Source: Collimonas sp. OK242
GTDB lineage: Bacteria > Pseudomonadota > Gammaproteobacteria > Burkholderiales > Burkholderiaceae_D
Assembly: GCF_900107095.1 (NCBI RefSeq)
Contig: NZ_FNOR01000024.1
Span: 1-45,493 of the forward strand
Direction of reading: 5' to 3'
Length of the DNA: 45,493 nt
The notes beneath the pieces were generated by a model. It had not been told where the DNA came from. It ran no database searches and saw only the letters and a program-made list of their open reading frames with translations. Of this stretch, positions 17,537 to 28,740 are shown in pieces. The stretch's first letter is position 1. The number at the start of each line of letters is the position of its first letter. A program made the position numbers and the translations under genes.

Positions 17537-17577
17537 TCGATTTGCTCACGCATTAACACTAACTCAGCAACTACAAC

Positions 17578-17883
17578 TCAGTCCTCTTGAATCGGTTGCC
17601 CGACCATCGCGTCGACCCGTTCGCGCAATTCCTTGCCAGGCTTGAAGTGCGGCACCCGTTTTTCGGGCACCATCACTTTGTCGCCGGACTTGGGATTACG
17701 TCCGATCCGCGGTGGCCGCCGATTCAGCGCAAAACTGCCGAACCCGCGAATCTCGATACGCTGGCCGGTCGCCAAGGCGTCCGTCATTGCATCGAGTATG
17801 GTTTTCACCGCGTAATCCGCATCCTTAGCTACCAGTTGCGGATAACGCTCGGCCAAGCGGGCAATCAGCTCCGACTTTGTCAT
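17578..17883 (-). CDS. ihfB: integration host factor subunit beta
   Basis: A 101-residue HU/IHF-family protein beginning [15 protein letters not shown]. The DNA-intercalating loop is [14 protein letters not shown], with the intercalating proline at P64 (RNP 62-64). It dimerises with IHF-alpha, encoded elsewhere, to bend DNA in transcription, recombination and replication. It follows rpsA by 29 bp, the ancestral proteobacterial arrangement, and is followed by a strong terminator. Confidence 0.97.
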   Translation of the reverse strand: MTKSELIARLAERYPQLVAKDADYAVKTILDAMTDALATGQRIEIRGFGSFALNRRPPRIGRNPKSGDKVMVPEKRVPHFKPGKELRERVDAMVGQPIQED

Positions 17884-17912
17884 TAGCTTTTACTCGCTCA
17901 GTTAATTATTGC

Positions 17913-19628
<1,716 letters not shown>

Positions 19629-19770
19629 AGTTTTGACTAGTTTGACAGTATTGCCGCCTTATCTACGTAATGTACCTACTAAGATGCGGTCAATATTGGG
19701 TTAGGTTTTTCAACGTCCGGCCAGACTTTGCGTCAGGCCGAACACCAAGGTGCTGCAAAAAAACAACGCA

Positions 19771-19800
19771 AAAACAAGACATTCGCATGTCTTTTATTTT
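19771..19800 (-). terminator. terminator between cmk and rpsA
   Basis: AAGACAT-gcga-ATGTCTT followed by GTTTTTG on the minus strand; T-rich flanks occur on both sides. The stem is short (7 bp), so it may only attenuate read-through from cmk into rpsA. Confidence 0.6.
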
Positions 19801-19833
19801 TGCTTGCGATAAAACACCCCTCACACTACTTGT

Positions 19834-20505
19834 TCAGACAGGCTTGGCAGCGGCGTACCAGCTGAGTACTTGTTCGACCGCCTGGTCGGCAGTCATTGCA
19901 GAAGTATCCAGCAAATACGCCCCTTCCGCGGCCTTTAACGGTGCCGAGCTGCGGTTGCTATCGCGCGCATCACGCTCCGTCAAATCCTTTGAGAGGTCTT
20001 CCATATTAGCAGAAAAACCCTTGTCAATCAATTGCTTATGGCGTCGCAGGGCCCTGGCTTGAACGCTGGCGGTCAAAAACACCTTCAAGCCGGCATGCGG
20101 GAAAATCACCGTGCCCATGTCGCGGCCGTCGGCGACCAGCCCGGGATGTTGCCGAAAACTCAATTGCAGGCCAAACAAGGCTTGCCTGACGGTTGGTATT
20201 GCCGCAATTTTCGAGGCGAGATTGCCGACTGCTTCCGCCCGGATATCATTCGACACATCTTCGTTCGCCAGGAAAATGTGGGCGCCGTTGAAATGACAAT
20301 GCAGATGCTCGGCGGCCTTGGCCAAGGCGTGCTCATCGTCCAGCGGTATGGCGCGCCGCATCACGGACAAGGCGGTCAGCCGGTACAAGGCGCCGGAATC
20401 GAGGTAATGGAAACCCAGGTGCTGTGCAACTTTTTGCGCCACCGTGCCTTTGCCGGACGCCGTTGGGCCATCGATCGTGATGACAGGGATGTGGGGACTG
20501 GGCAT
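19834..20505 (-). CDS. cmk: cytidylate kinase
   Basis: A 223-residue NMP kinase with P-loop GPTASGKGT (13-21), YLDSGALYR (34-42) and [20 protein letters not shown]. It phosphorylates CMP and dCMP with ATP. In most Burkholderiales cmk directly follows aroA; here a 3.5-kb SNF2-type helicase gene lies between them. A triple 11-bp repeat sits 10 bp upstream of the start codon. Confidence 0.95.
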   Translation of the reverse strand: MPSPHIPVITIDGPTASGKGTVAQKVAQHLGFHYLDSGALYRLTALSVMRRAIPLDDEHALAKAAEHLHCHFNGAHIFLANEDVSNDIRAEAVGNLASKIAAIPTVRQALFGLQLSFRQHPGLVADGRDMGTVIFPHAGLKVFLTASVQARALRRHKQLIDKGFSANMEDLSKDLTERDARDSNRSSAPLKAAEGAYLLDTSAMTADQAVEQVLSWYAAAKPV

Positions 20506-20514
20506 AGGGATACT

Positions 20515-20547
20515 CGATGGTTATTCGAAGCTTATTCGAAGGTTATT
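20515..20547 (-). repeat. triple 11-bp tandem repeat upstream of cmk
   Basis: Three adjacent copies (plus-strand reading): CGATGGTTATT, CGAAGCTTATT, CGAAGGTTATT. They lie between the SNF2 helicase stop and the cmk start, close to the translation start region. Confidence 0.85.
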
Positions 20548-20596
20548 GTTAATTATTAACTATTGATGAAATTATTGCCGGTATGAAATGCGGCGA

Positions 20597-23500
20597 TCAC
20601 TCGGACAAAGGTGCAAAAATTGCCTGCAGATCGTCTTGCGTCAATCCGACATTCTGGCTTTCACCCTCGGGAGAAAGCATTGCCTGTGCCAGATCGGCTT
20701 TCTTCTGCTGCAGCAACTGAATGCTTTCCTCTACCGTACCCTTGGCAATCAACTTGTAGACAAATACCGGCTTGTCCTGGCCGATGCGCCAGGCGCGGTC
20801 GGTGGCCTGGCTTTCCGCAGCCGGATTCCACCACGGATCGTAGTGAATCACGGTATCCGCCGCGGTCAGGTTGAGGCCGACGCCGCCCGCCTTCAGGCTG
20901 ATCAGGAATACCGGCACCTCGCCGTCCTGAAAGCGGCGCACCGCCTCTGCCCGGTCCAGCGTGGCGCCGGTCAGCAAAGCATAAGCGATATCGCGCTGCT
21001 GCAGTTCGGCGGCGATCAGCGCCAGCATACTGGTAAATTGCGAAAACACCAGAATGCGCCTATCTTCCTGGCGCAGCTCGTCCAGCATGTCCATCAATTC
21101 CAGCAGCTTGGCTGACGGCACGTCAGCTTGCGCCGCCTCGGCTTGCTGCGATTCAGTCTTGAGCAAACGCGGATCGCAGCAAGCCTGGCGTAATTTCAGC
21201 AAGGCCTCAAGGATCACGATATGGCTGCGCGCTACGCCTTTCTTGGCGACTTCTTCGCGCACTTTCTTATCCATCACCAGACGCACGTTTTCATACAGAT
21301 CGCGTTGCGCCCCGCTCAGTGTCACGGAACGCAGCATCTCGGTTTTCGGCGGCAGCTCCTTGGCGACCTTGTCTTTGGTACGGCGCAGCAGGAAGGGCTT
21401 GATGCGGCGGCTTAACAACGCGCGCCGGGCAGCGTCGCCCTGCTTCTCGATCGGCTGCCGGAAATCCCGGTTAAAGGATTTTTCATCTCCCAGCAAACCC
21501 GGCAGCAGGAAATGAAACTGCGCCCAAAGCTCGCCCAAATGATTTTCCACCGGTGTCCCGGTAAGACAAAGACGATGCCGGGTATTGAGCAACGCCACGC
21601 TTTGCGCCACCTTGGAGCGCGGATTCTTGATGTAGTGCGCTTCGTCCAGGATCAGCAAATGGAAGGCATGTTCGCGCCAGCGCTCTTCATCCCGTGGCAG
21701 CAAGGCATAGGTGGTCAAGACCAGGTCGAACTCGCCGATCTGTTCGAATTGTTCCAGCCGCTGTTTTCCTTGCAAGACCAGCACCCGCAAATCCGGCGTA
21801 AAGCGTGCAGCCTCCTGTTGCCAGTTGTCCATCAGGCTGGTGGGCGCAATCACCAGGGCCGGTGCGCTCAGGCGTCCGCTTTGCTTCTCAATCAGGATAT
21901 GCGCCAGGGTCTGCACGGTTTTGCCCAAACCCATGTCATCGGCCAGGATGCCGGCCAGATCGTATTCACGCAGGAACTGCATCCACGCCAATCCTTCCAG
22001 CTGATAATCGCGCAATGTCGCTTGCAGCCCGGATGGCGCGGCAATCTTCTGGATGCCGCCGAAGGTACTGAGTTTCTGTCCCATGCTGCGCAGGCGATCG
22101 CCGCCGACCCAGCGCAACTTGGCGCCGGCATCCAGTTCCGCCAGGCGCGCCGCATCGAGCGCAGATAAACGTATCGGAGCGTCCGGCTTTTCCGCGAAAT
22201 ACAGCTCGCCCAAGGTGTTCAGGATCGGCTTGATCCGGCCCCAAGGCATGGCGACATGGACGCCATCCGGCAAGCGCACCAGCAATTCATCCTGGTCGTC
22301 ACGCTGGGCCAGCGTGCGCGGATCGAAATCCTGCGGCGCCTGGCGAATCAAATTGACCAGCAACGGCAGCAGCGGCACGCGCTGGTGGTTGACCACGATG
22401 CCCAGTTCAAGCTCAAACGGGGTGTTGGCGGCCAGGTTGCCGGCCGCGTCGGCTGCTTCGTCAACTTCGGCGTACCAGTCTTCGACCGCAGCGACATCAA
22501 AGCGGTATTCGGCACGTTTGTCGATCAGCCAGCCCTGCGCTGCAAGTCTTGGCAAACCCTCTTTTGCAAAGCGTATCCAGGACGACTGGTCCGGCTGCAT
22601 GAACATGCCCGGCATCATCGCCAGCGGATGTTGCGTACCTTGCAGGGGCTGCATGCCAAGCGCAGTCAGCGTCTGTCCGAAGGCGGCTTCGGCATCCTGG
22701 TCGCGCACGATCTGCTCGATACCTGCGGACGTGTTGCGGCTTAGCGTTGGCGTGAATCGGGTGGCGGCGATTTCACCGTCATAACGAAAATGCAGTTCAG
22801 CAAAATCCTGCATCAGCGGATTGCTGACGCTGGGCAAACTTCCCAGCACCAGTAACGGCTGCGGCGCAATATCCTTGCGGATCGTCTGCGGCACTTGCGG
22901 CGGGAACGGAATCACATCGTTCAAACCTTGCGTCAGCAATTGCTGAGCGACGGCCAGGCGATCTTTAGGGTCGAGCAAAGGTGCTTGTATCACCAGATCG
23001 TTGAGCGCCTTGCTGGAAATCCTGGCGTTGCGATGCGGCAGCAACAGCTCTCCGCACGACAGATTATCGATATACCAGGGCGGCTCGGTCGGCAGCAGGT
23101 AATCGACGTTTTTCCGCAAATGTCCGGACGCGATCTGGGACCCCGGCTCGGACTCTGCCTCTGCCTCGAATTGCCAGCCGAGCTGCCACTTGTCGCGCGC
23201 GGCGTCGCGGCTATCGTCCACTGCTTCATACCAGGCCAAGCTGGCGCAACGCGTAGCGGCAAGCTGCAAAGGATAAGCGGTGCCTTTGGCCAGATCGGCC
23301 AGGGAATTGGCCCATAACAAGCGCTGCTGCTGCAGCAACGAATGCAGCAATTGCGCACCGAGCTTGCCGCTCAGTTCGCAAGCCGCGTGTTGCGCATGGT
23401 TGCCGTCATTCTGGGCGACAAACAAACCGATCAAATCACGATCTTCCGGACTCAGGAATACGGCAGGATCGGATAGCAGGCGCGGCACGTCGGTCACTGG

Positions 23501-24100
23501 CTGCGTTGATGAAAACTGGCCGTTCGGGCGCTGCTGCGCCTTGCATAAATGCAGCACGGCTTTCTTGCCGTTATAAGCGGCGGTCAGGACAAAAACCACT
23601 TGATGCGTGGCGACCTTCTGGCGTAATCCGGATGGCTGCGCCGGCGCCGATCCGAGCGCGGCGATTTCACTTTCCACCCGTGCCAGCCAGGCTTCCATCG
23701 GACGCGCAAGCGGTGCATGCGCGTTGGCTTTAGACTCAAGCACAGGTCTTGCCGGCGCCGCCGGCTGAATTTGCGCTTGCAGCAGCGACGGCTTGCCGGC
23801 AGGGATCGTCAGTTGATCTGCGGATGAGCGCTGCAGATATTCAATCAGGGCTGCCGCCACGTGCTTGCAATTGGATCCGACCGGGCAGGAGCAGACGCTG
23901 TCGATGTCCGGCGTATCGCGAAACACAGATAGCGTGATTTCCTGTTGATAGATGTTGCTGCCGCTGCCCTGCACCGTGGCGTTGAGGACGTCGCCGTCCT
24001 GCTCCACCGCAAGCACACGCCGCTGGCGTACGTATTCCTGACCGCGGTCATAGGTTGCCTGGTGCAACACGTCGCGCACATCGGCAAGTGTCAAATTCAT
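20597..24100 (-). CDS. SWIM zinc finger / SNF2-family DEAD-like helicase (HepA-like)
   Basis: A 1167-residue protein. A SWIM zinc finger lies at C70-x-C72...C78-x-H80 (VCSCPVGSNCKH), followed by a long middle region. A SWI2/SNF2 motor has GILADDMGLGKT (K727), LILDEAHYIKNP (DEAH 819-822), LTGTPVENHLGELW, LRRTKDKVAKELPPKTE, a helicase-C motif LVFSQFTSM, and ATDRAWRIGQDKPV near residue 1100. All motor motifs look intact. Bacterial relatives are ATP-driven DNA translocases implicated in transcription recycling, repair or phage defence; the role here is not known. It lies 14 bp after aroA, inside the aromatic amino acid/translation block. Confidence 0.92.
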   Translation of the reverse strand: MNLTLADVRDVLHQATYDRGQEYVRQRRVLAVEQDGDVLNATVQGSGSNIYQQEITLSVFRDTPDIDSVCSCPVGSNCKHVAAALIEYLQRSSADQLTIPAGKPSLLQAQIQPAAPARPVLESKANAHAPLARPMEAWLARVESEIAALGSAPAQPSGLRQKVATHQVVFVLTAAYNGKKAVLHLCKAQQRPNGQFSSTQPVTDVPRLLSDPAVFLSPEDRDLIGLFVAQNDGNHAQHAACELSGKLGAQLLHSLLQQQRLLWANSLADLAKGTAYPLQLAATRCASLAWYEAVDDSRDAARDKWQLGWQFEAEAESEPGSQIASGHLRKNVDYLLPTEPPWYIDNLSCGELLLPHRNARISSKALNDLVIQAPLLDPKDRLAVAQQLLTQGLNDVIPFPPQVPQTIRKDIAPQPLLVLGSLPSVSNPLMQDFAELHFRYDGEIAATRFTPTLSRNTSAGIEQIVRDQDAEAAFGQTLTALGMQPLQGTQHPLAMMPGMFMQPDQSSWIRFAKEGLPRLAAQGWLIDKRAEYRFDVAAVEDWYAEVDEAADAAGNLAANTPFELELGIVVNHQRVPLLPLLVNLIRQAPQDFDPRTLAQRDDQDELLVRLPDGVHVAMPWGRIKPILNTLGELYFAEKPDAPIRLSALDAARLAELDAGAKLRWVGGDRLRSMGQKLSTFGGIQKIAAPSGLQATLRDYQLEGLAWMQFLREYDLAGILADDMGLGKTVQTLAHILIEKQSGRLSAPALVIAPTSLMDNWQQEAARFTPDLRVLVLQGKQRLEQFEQIGEFDLVLTTYALLPRDEERWREHAFHLLILDEAHYIKNPRSKVAQSVALLNTRHRLCLTGTPVENHLGELWAQFHFLLPGLLGDEKSFNRDFRQPIEKQGDAARRALLSRRIKPFLLRRTKDKVAKELPPKTEMLRSVTLSGAQRDLYENVRLVMDKKVREEVAKKGVARSHIVILEALLKLRQACCDPRLLKTESQQAEAAQADVPSAKLLELMDMLDELRQEDRRILVFSQFTSMLALIAAELQQRDIAYALLTGATLDRAEAVRRFQDGEVPVFLISLKAGGVGLNLTAADTVIHYDPWWNPAAESQATDRAWRIGQDKPVFVYKLIAKGTVEESIQLLQQKKADLAQAMLSPEGESQNVGLTQDDLQAIFAPLSE

Positions 24101-24114
24101 GCGCGGCCGCTACC

Positions 24115-25455
24115 TTACAATAAAGTCTGCTCGGCGATTTGCGCGAACACGGTGAAATAATCGGGGAAAGTCTTGGCGACGCATTGCGGGTCATTGATGC
24201 GCACGGTGGTGCCGCGCAACGCTGCACCATCCAGCGAGGCCAGCGAAAAACACATCGCCATGCGATGATCGTCGTAGGTATCGATAGTCGCCGCCTGCAG
24301 TTGCGAGGGCGGTGTCACCCGCAGGTAATCGCTGCCCTCTTCAATCGTCGCACCGAGTTTGCGCAACTCGGTCGCCATCGCGCTGAGGCGGTCGGTTTCC
24401 TTGACGCGCCAGCTGGCGATATTGCGCAAGGTGCTGGGACCGTCGGCATATAACGCAGCCACTGCAATCGTCATCGCGGCGTCAGGGATGTGGTTGAAAT
24501 CGGCATCGATGGCTTTTAACACGCCGCTCGACGATGCTTCAATCCAGTTGTCGCCCATGGTGATGGTGGCGCCCATCTGTTGCAAAGCTTCGACAAAACG
24601 GACATCGCCCTGGATGCTGTTGTTGCCGACACCCTCAACCCGCAACGGTCCGCCGGCAATCGCGCCGGCTGCCAGGAAATAAGATGCGGAAGAGGCATCG
24701 CCTTCAACGTGGATGACCTTCGGGCTTTGATACTGCTGGCCGGCCGCAATGGTAAACGACTGCCAGCCGTCGCGCTCCACGGTCACGCCGAAACGCTGCA
24801 TCAGGTTTAGCGTGATTTCAATGTAGGGCTTGGAAATCAGCTCGCCGCTCACCTCTATCGTCACCGCTTCATGCTTCGCCATCAACGGCGCCGCCATCAG
24901 CAGGGCGGTCAGGAACTGGCTGGAAACATTACCGCGTACCTGCATGCGCCGGCTATGCAACTGGCCGCGCTGGATATGCAATGGCGGATAGCCGGCAACA
25001 CCAGTGTAGGCGATCCGCGTGCCGACCGCATTCAGGGCGTCGACCAGGTCGCCGATCGGCCGCTCGTGCATGCGCGCCACGCCGTGCAGGGTGTAGTCGC
25101 CGCCCATCGCAGCCAGGGCCGCGGTCAGCGGGCGAATCGCGGTGCCGGCGTTGCCCATGAACAGATCGGCCTGGTGCACCGGGAAACTGCCATTGCTGCC
25201 GTGCACGGTATAAGTCTGCGTGCCTTCCGCCTGTTCCCAGACCACGCCCAATTGCTTGAGCGCCATCAGCATGACCAGCGTATCGTCTGATGCCAGCAAA
25301 TCAAGAATGCGGGTGGTGCCACCGGCCAGCGCCGCCAGCAGCAAAGTGCGATTCGAAATGCTTTTGGAACCGGGCAGTTTGACCGTACCCTGCACTCGCG
25401 CCACTGGGTGCAGATCTATGTATTCAGGATAGTGTTGCTTGCGTTGCGTAGTCAT
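24115..25455 (-). CDS. aroA: 3-phosphoshikimate 1-carboxyvinyltransferase (EPSP synthase)
   Basis: A 446-residue EPSP synthase with [14 protein letters not shown] (27-40, Lys31), [14 protein letters not shown] and the C-terminal [14 protein letters not shown]. It transfers the enolpyruvyl group of PEP to shikimate 3-phosphate, the sixth step of the shikimate pathway. The GNAGTAIRP loop, with Gly-Thr-Ala-Ile-Arg-Pro, is the glyphosate-sensitive class I form. The ATG shares one base with the tyrA stop (TAATG), so the two are translationally coupled. Confidence 0.96.
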   Translation of the reverse strand: MTTQRKQHYPEYIDLHPVARVQGTVKLPGSKSISNRTLLLAALAGGTTRILDLLASDDTLVMLMALKQLGVVWEQAEGTQTYTVHGSNGSFPVHQADLFMGNAGTAIRPLTAALAAMGGDYTLHGVARMHERPIGDLVDALNAVGTRIAYTGVAGYPPLHIQRGQLHSRRMQVRGNVSSQFLTALLMAAPLMAKHEAVTIEVSGELISKPYIEITLNLMQRFGVTVERDGWQSFTIAAGQQYQSPKVIHVEGDASSASYFLAAGAIAGGPLRVEGVGNNSIQGDVRFVEALQQMGATITMGDNWIEASSSGVLKAIDADFNHIPDAAMTIAVAALYADGPSTLRNIASWRVKETDRLSAMATELRKLGATIEEGSDYLRVTPPSQLQAATIDTYDDHRMAMCFSLASLDGAALRGTTVRINDPQCVAKTFPDYFTVFAQIAEQTLL

Positions 25456-26354
25456 TACTCTCTACCTTCCTTGTTCTGTTGTTCCGCCGCCTCGATGGCG
25501 CTGATCCAATTGTGCCTGGCTTGTTGTGCGTTGCTGTAGATGGCTTCCAGTGCGGGGCCGTCGCCGGCCGCCAGCAAACCGCGCAAGCGCGTCAATTGCA
25601 GCAGGTAAGCATCCAGCTCGCTCAGCAAGGCGCTCTGGTTTGCCAATGAAATATCACGCCACATTTCCGGCGATGAACCAGCGATACGCGTGAAATCGCG
25701 AAAACCGCTGGCGGCGTATTGAAACAGCGAAGCCGCGTGCGGCTTGTTGGCGATATCGTCCACCAGCGCATACGCCAGCACATGCGGCAAATGGCTGACT
25801 GCGGCAAAAATCGCGTCATGCTGCTGTGCCGACAAGCGATGTATCAGCGCTCCGCACTGTTGCCAGGCAGCCGCGACCCGGGCGACATCTTGCTCGGCAT
25901 TTTCCGGCAGTGGCGTCAACACCACTTTCTTGCCGACATACAGCTCGGCCAGTGCTGCCTCGGGACCATTCTGCTCGCGGCCGGCAATCGGATGGCCCGG
26001 TACAAACTGGGCGATCTTGTCGCCCAGCGCCACGCGTGCAGCCGACACCACATCGGATTTGGTGCTGCCGGCGTCGGTCACGATAGTGCCTGCCTGCAGA
26101 TGCGGCTGGATGCTGGCCAGGATCGCACCGGTCTGCGCTACCGGCGCCGCGATCAGGATCAGGTCGGCCCCGGTGACGGCCTCGGCCACCGAGGTGGCGA
26201 TGACGTCGATAACGCCCAGTTCCTGTGCGCGCTGCAAGGTTGTGAGATGACGGCCGACGCCGACCAGCTGCTCCACTACCCCGGCCTTTTTCAAGGCCAG
26301 GGCAAAAGAACCGCCTATCAGTCCCGCACCAAATATTGCGATTTTCTTGAACAC
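25455..26354 (-). CDS. tyrA: prephenate dehydrogenase
   Basis: A 299-residue enzyme starting at a GTG ([20 protein letters not shown]). The NAD(P)-binding motif GAGLIGGS is at 9-16, DAGSTKSDV follows, and the conserved catalytic His121 is in [13 protein letters not shown]. It oxidatively decarboxylates prephenate (or arogenate) in tyrosine synthesis. There is no fused chorismate mutase or aroA domain. It lies between hisC and aroA. A 10-bp triple repeat lies in the spacer just upstream. Confidence 0.94.
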   Translation of the reverse strand: MFKKIAIFGAGLIGGSFALALKKAGVVEQLVGVGRHLTTLQRAQELGVIDVIATSVAEAVTGADLILIAAPVAQTGAILASIQPHLQAGTIVTDAGSTKSDVVSAARVALGDKIAQFVPGHPIAGREQNGPEAALAELYVGKKVVLTPLPENAEQDVARVAAAWQQCGALIHRLSAQQHDAIFAAVSHLPHVLAYALVDDIANKPHAASLFQYAASGFRDFTRIAGSSPEMWRDISLANQSALLSELDAYLLQLTRLRGLLAAGDGPALEAIYSNAQQARHNWISAIEAAEQQNKEGRE

Positions 26355-26380
26355 GAGTGATGCTTTAATAAAAATTAGTC

Positions 26381-26410
26381 GAAGCCAAACGGAGCTAAAC
26401 GAAGCTAAAA
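26381..26410 (-). repeat. triple 10-bp tandem repeat upstream of tyrA
   Basis: Three adjacent copies (plus-strand reading): GAAGCCAAAC, GGAGCTAAAC, GAAGCTAAAA. The block lies 27-56 bp upstream of the tyrA GTG start, in the 68-bp spacer after hisC. Confidence 0.8.
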
Positions 26411-26422
26411 TTAGCGCCGGCG

Positions 26423-27529
26423 TCAGCCCAGCAGCTTTTTCAGTGCATCGATGAAAGCCGCATTTTCATTCGGCAAACCGATGGTGACGCGCAGCCATTG
26501 CGGCAAGCCATAGTTGGCGACCGGGCGCACGATGATGCCCTGTTTCAGCAATGCCAGATTGACGCGCGCGCCGGCAGCCTCATCCTCGCCGACTTTGACC
26601 ATGACGAAATTACCGAACGAAGGCACATATTCCAAGCCCAGCGCATCGAAAGTCTGCGTCAGCTGCTTATATCCGTCGCGATTCAGTTCTGCGCTACGCT
26701 GCAGGAAAGCGGTATCGTTCAAGGCCGCCACCGCTGCGGCCTGCGCCAGCGAGTTGACGTTAAACGGCTGGCGGATCCGGTTCAGCAAATCGGTGATCGC
26801 CGGCTGCGCGATGCCGAAGCCGATGCGCAGGCCGGCCAGGCCGTAGGCCTTCGACATGGTGCGCGAAACCAGCAAGTTGGGATATTTACGCACCCAGGCG
26901 ATCGATTCGTATTGCAGCTCCGGCGGCAGGTATTCATTGTAAGCCTCGTCCAGCACCACCACGATGTGCGCCGGCACCCGGGCCAGGAAAGCCTCGAGCT
27001 CGGCGGCCGGGACGAAACTGCCGGTAGGATTATTCGGATTGGCGATGAAGATCAGCTTGGTGTCGTCGGTGATGGCGGCTGCCATCGCTTCCAGGTCATG
27101 GCCGTAATCCTTGGCCTTGACCACGATGGCGCGCGCGCCGACCGCCTGAGTGGCCAGCGCATACACCACAAAAGAATATTCCGCATACATGGCGGCCTGG
27201 CCCGCTTGCACGAAAGCGTGGGTGGCCAGTTCAAGAATATCGTTGCTGCCGTTGCCAAGCGTGATCCACTCTGCCGGCACATCATATTTGGCAGTGATGG
27301 CTGCTTTTAAATCGAAGCCGTTGGCATCCGGATAACGGCCGATATCGGCGACCGCCTTTTCCATTGCCAGCCGGGCCGATTCCGGCATCCCCAGCGGATT
27401 TTCGTTGGACGCCAGCTTGATGATATTGGCTTCGTCCAGACCGAACTCGCGCGCGACTTCGGCAATCGGCTTGCCGCCCTGATACGGGGCGATAGCGCGC
27501 ACATATTCTGGACCAAATTTAATTGACAT
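26423..27529 (-). CDS. hisC: histidinol-phosphate / aromatic aminotransferase
   Basis: A 368-residue class I/II PLP aminotransferase. It has SNENPLG (41-47), ANPNNPTG (163-170), DEAYNEYLP (194-202) and the PLP lysine K227 in SRTMSKAYGLAG, followed by RIGFG. The sequence is of HisC2 type. Its place between pheA and tyrA suggests it serves mainly as an aromatic (phenylpyruvate or prephenate) aminotransferase, a common second HisC paralogue in betaproteobacteria. A histidine-operon copy may exist elsewhere, so the hisC2 role is an inference. Confidence 0.93.
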   Translation of the reverse strand: MSIKFGPEYVRAIAPYQGGKPIAEVAREFGLDEANIIKLASNENPLGMPESARLAMEKAVADIGRYPDANGFDLKAAITAKYDVPAEWITLGNGSNDILELATHAFVQAGQAAMYAEYSFVVYALATQAVGARAIVVKAKDYGHDLEAMAAAITDDTKLIFIANPNNPTGSFVPAAELEAFLARVPAHIVVVLDEAYNEYLPPELQYESIAWVRKYPNLLVSRTMSKAYGLAGLRIGFGIAQPAITDLLNRIRQPFNVNSLAQAAAVAALNDTAFLQRSAELNRDGYKQLTQTFDALGLEYVPSFGNFVMVKVGEDEAAGARVNLALLKQGIIVRPVANYGLPQWLRVTIGLPNENAAFIDALKKLLG

Positions 27530-27568
27530 TGTCTGCTTTCAAAACAAAATATTAAGTTAAATGTTTGC

Positions 27569-28642
27569 TTAAAAACTACGAGGATACGACCCCAGCAGCT
27601 TGTAGAACGCGGCGTTTTGCTGCAGTTCCGCCAGCGCCTTGGCTACCTTGTCGTCCTCTGCATGGCCTTCGACGTCGACATAGAAATAGTATTCCCATGC
27701 GCCCATGCGCGCCGGCCGCGACTCGAAACGCGTCATGGAAACGCCATGCTTGGCGAGCGGCGCCAGCAACTTGTACACAGCGCCGGCCTTGTTCGCCACC
27801 GACAGCACCAGCGAAGTCTGGTCCTTGCCGCTGGCGCCGTTTTTCAGGCGGCCGACCACAGCAAAGCGCGTGCGATTGTGCGGGTCATCCTGGATATGGG
27901 CGCTGACAATTTCCAAGCCGTATTTTTGCGCAGCGATCTCGCCGGCAATCCCTGCCACCGCAGCATTTTCACTGGCCATGCGCGCCGCTTCGGCATTGGA
28001 AGCAACCGCCTGCCGTTCGATATTCGGGTAATGCTGGTTGAGCCAGGCGTTGCATTGCGCCAGCGCTTGCGAGTGCGCGCAAATGCGGGTGACGGCATTC
28101 ATGCTGCCGTCTTTGCTCATCAGGCTGTGATGTACCGGGATCGACACCTCGCCGCTGATGCTGAGCGTGGTCTGCAACAACAGATCGAGGGTGCGATTGA
28201 TCACGCCTTCGGAGGAATTTTCGATAGGCACCACGCCGAAATCCGCGGTGCCGGCTTCCGCCGCGCGAAATACTTCGTCAATCGATACGCAAGCCAAACC
28301 CTCCACCGCGTGACCGAACTGCTGGTACACCGCCTGTTCGCTAAAGGTGCCGGCCGGGCCCAGATAGGCTACCGTGACGCGCTTTTCGAGAGCGCGGCAA
28401 GCCGACATCACTTCGCGGAAAATGGTTTGCACGTCGCTGCCTTGCAGCGGGCCGGGATTGCGCTCAGCCACCTTTTGCAAGACTTGCGCCTCGCGCTCAG
28501 GACGGAACACCGGCGCATTGGTCTCGGCCTTGACGTGGCCGACCTCTTGCGCGATTTGCGCACGCCGATTCAGCAAAGCCAGGATTTCTGCGTCAATCGC
28601 ATCGATCTGCTGACGCAGGGGGAGGAGTTTATCTTCGCTCAT
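27569..28642 (-). CDS. pheA: bifunctional chorismate mutase / prephenate dehydratase (P-protein)
   Basis: A 357-residue fusion. Residues 1-88 form an AroQ chorismate mutase (LRQQIDAIDAEILALLNRRA). Residues about 90-265 form prephenate dehydratase (YLGPAGTFSEQA; TRF at 258-260). A C-terminal ACT regulatory domain has the phenylalanine-binding ESRP motif (307-310). It converts chorismate to phenylpyruvate and is normally feedback-inhibited by phenylalanine. It lies 39 bp before hisC. An 11-bp tandem repeat lies just upstream of its ATG. Confidence 0.96.
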   Translation of the reverse strand: MSEDKLLPLRQQIDAIDAEILALLNRRAQIAQEVGHVKAETNAPVFRPEREAQVLQKVAERNPGPLQGSDVQTIFREVMSACRALEKRVTVAYLGPAGTFSEQAVYQQFGHAVEGLACVSIDEVFRAAEAGTADFGVVPIENSSEGVINRTLDLLLQTTLSISGEVSIPVHHSLMSKDGSMNAVTRICAHSQALAQCNAWLNQHYPNIERQAVASNAEAARMASENAAVAGIAGEIAAQKYGLEIVSAHIQDDPHNRTRFAVVGRLKNGASGKDQTSLVLSVANKAGAVYKLLAPLAKHGVSMTRFESRPARMGAWEYYFYVDVEGHAEDDKVAKALAELQQNAAFYKLLGSYPRSF

Positions 28643-28661
28643 GTTTTACAGTATTTCTATC

Positions 28662-28683
28662 TCTGGTTCTATTCTGGTTCTAT
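28662..28683 (-). repeat. 11-bp tandem repeat upstream of pheA
   Basis: Two perfect adjacent copies of TCTGGTTCTAT (plus-strand reading), with a degenerate third (agtatttctat) alongside, 20-41 bp upstream of the pheA start. The core GGTTCTA is shared with the repeat upstream of ylqF. Confidence 0.8.
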
Positions 28684-28740
28684 TACCGGGCCAAGCAGAT
28701 CATCGCCAACCGCAGCTGTCCCGGCCAATGCCGGACCTGG

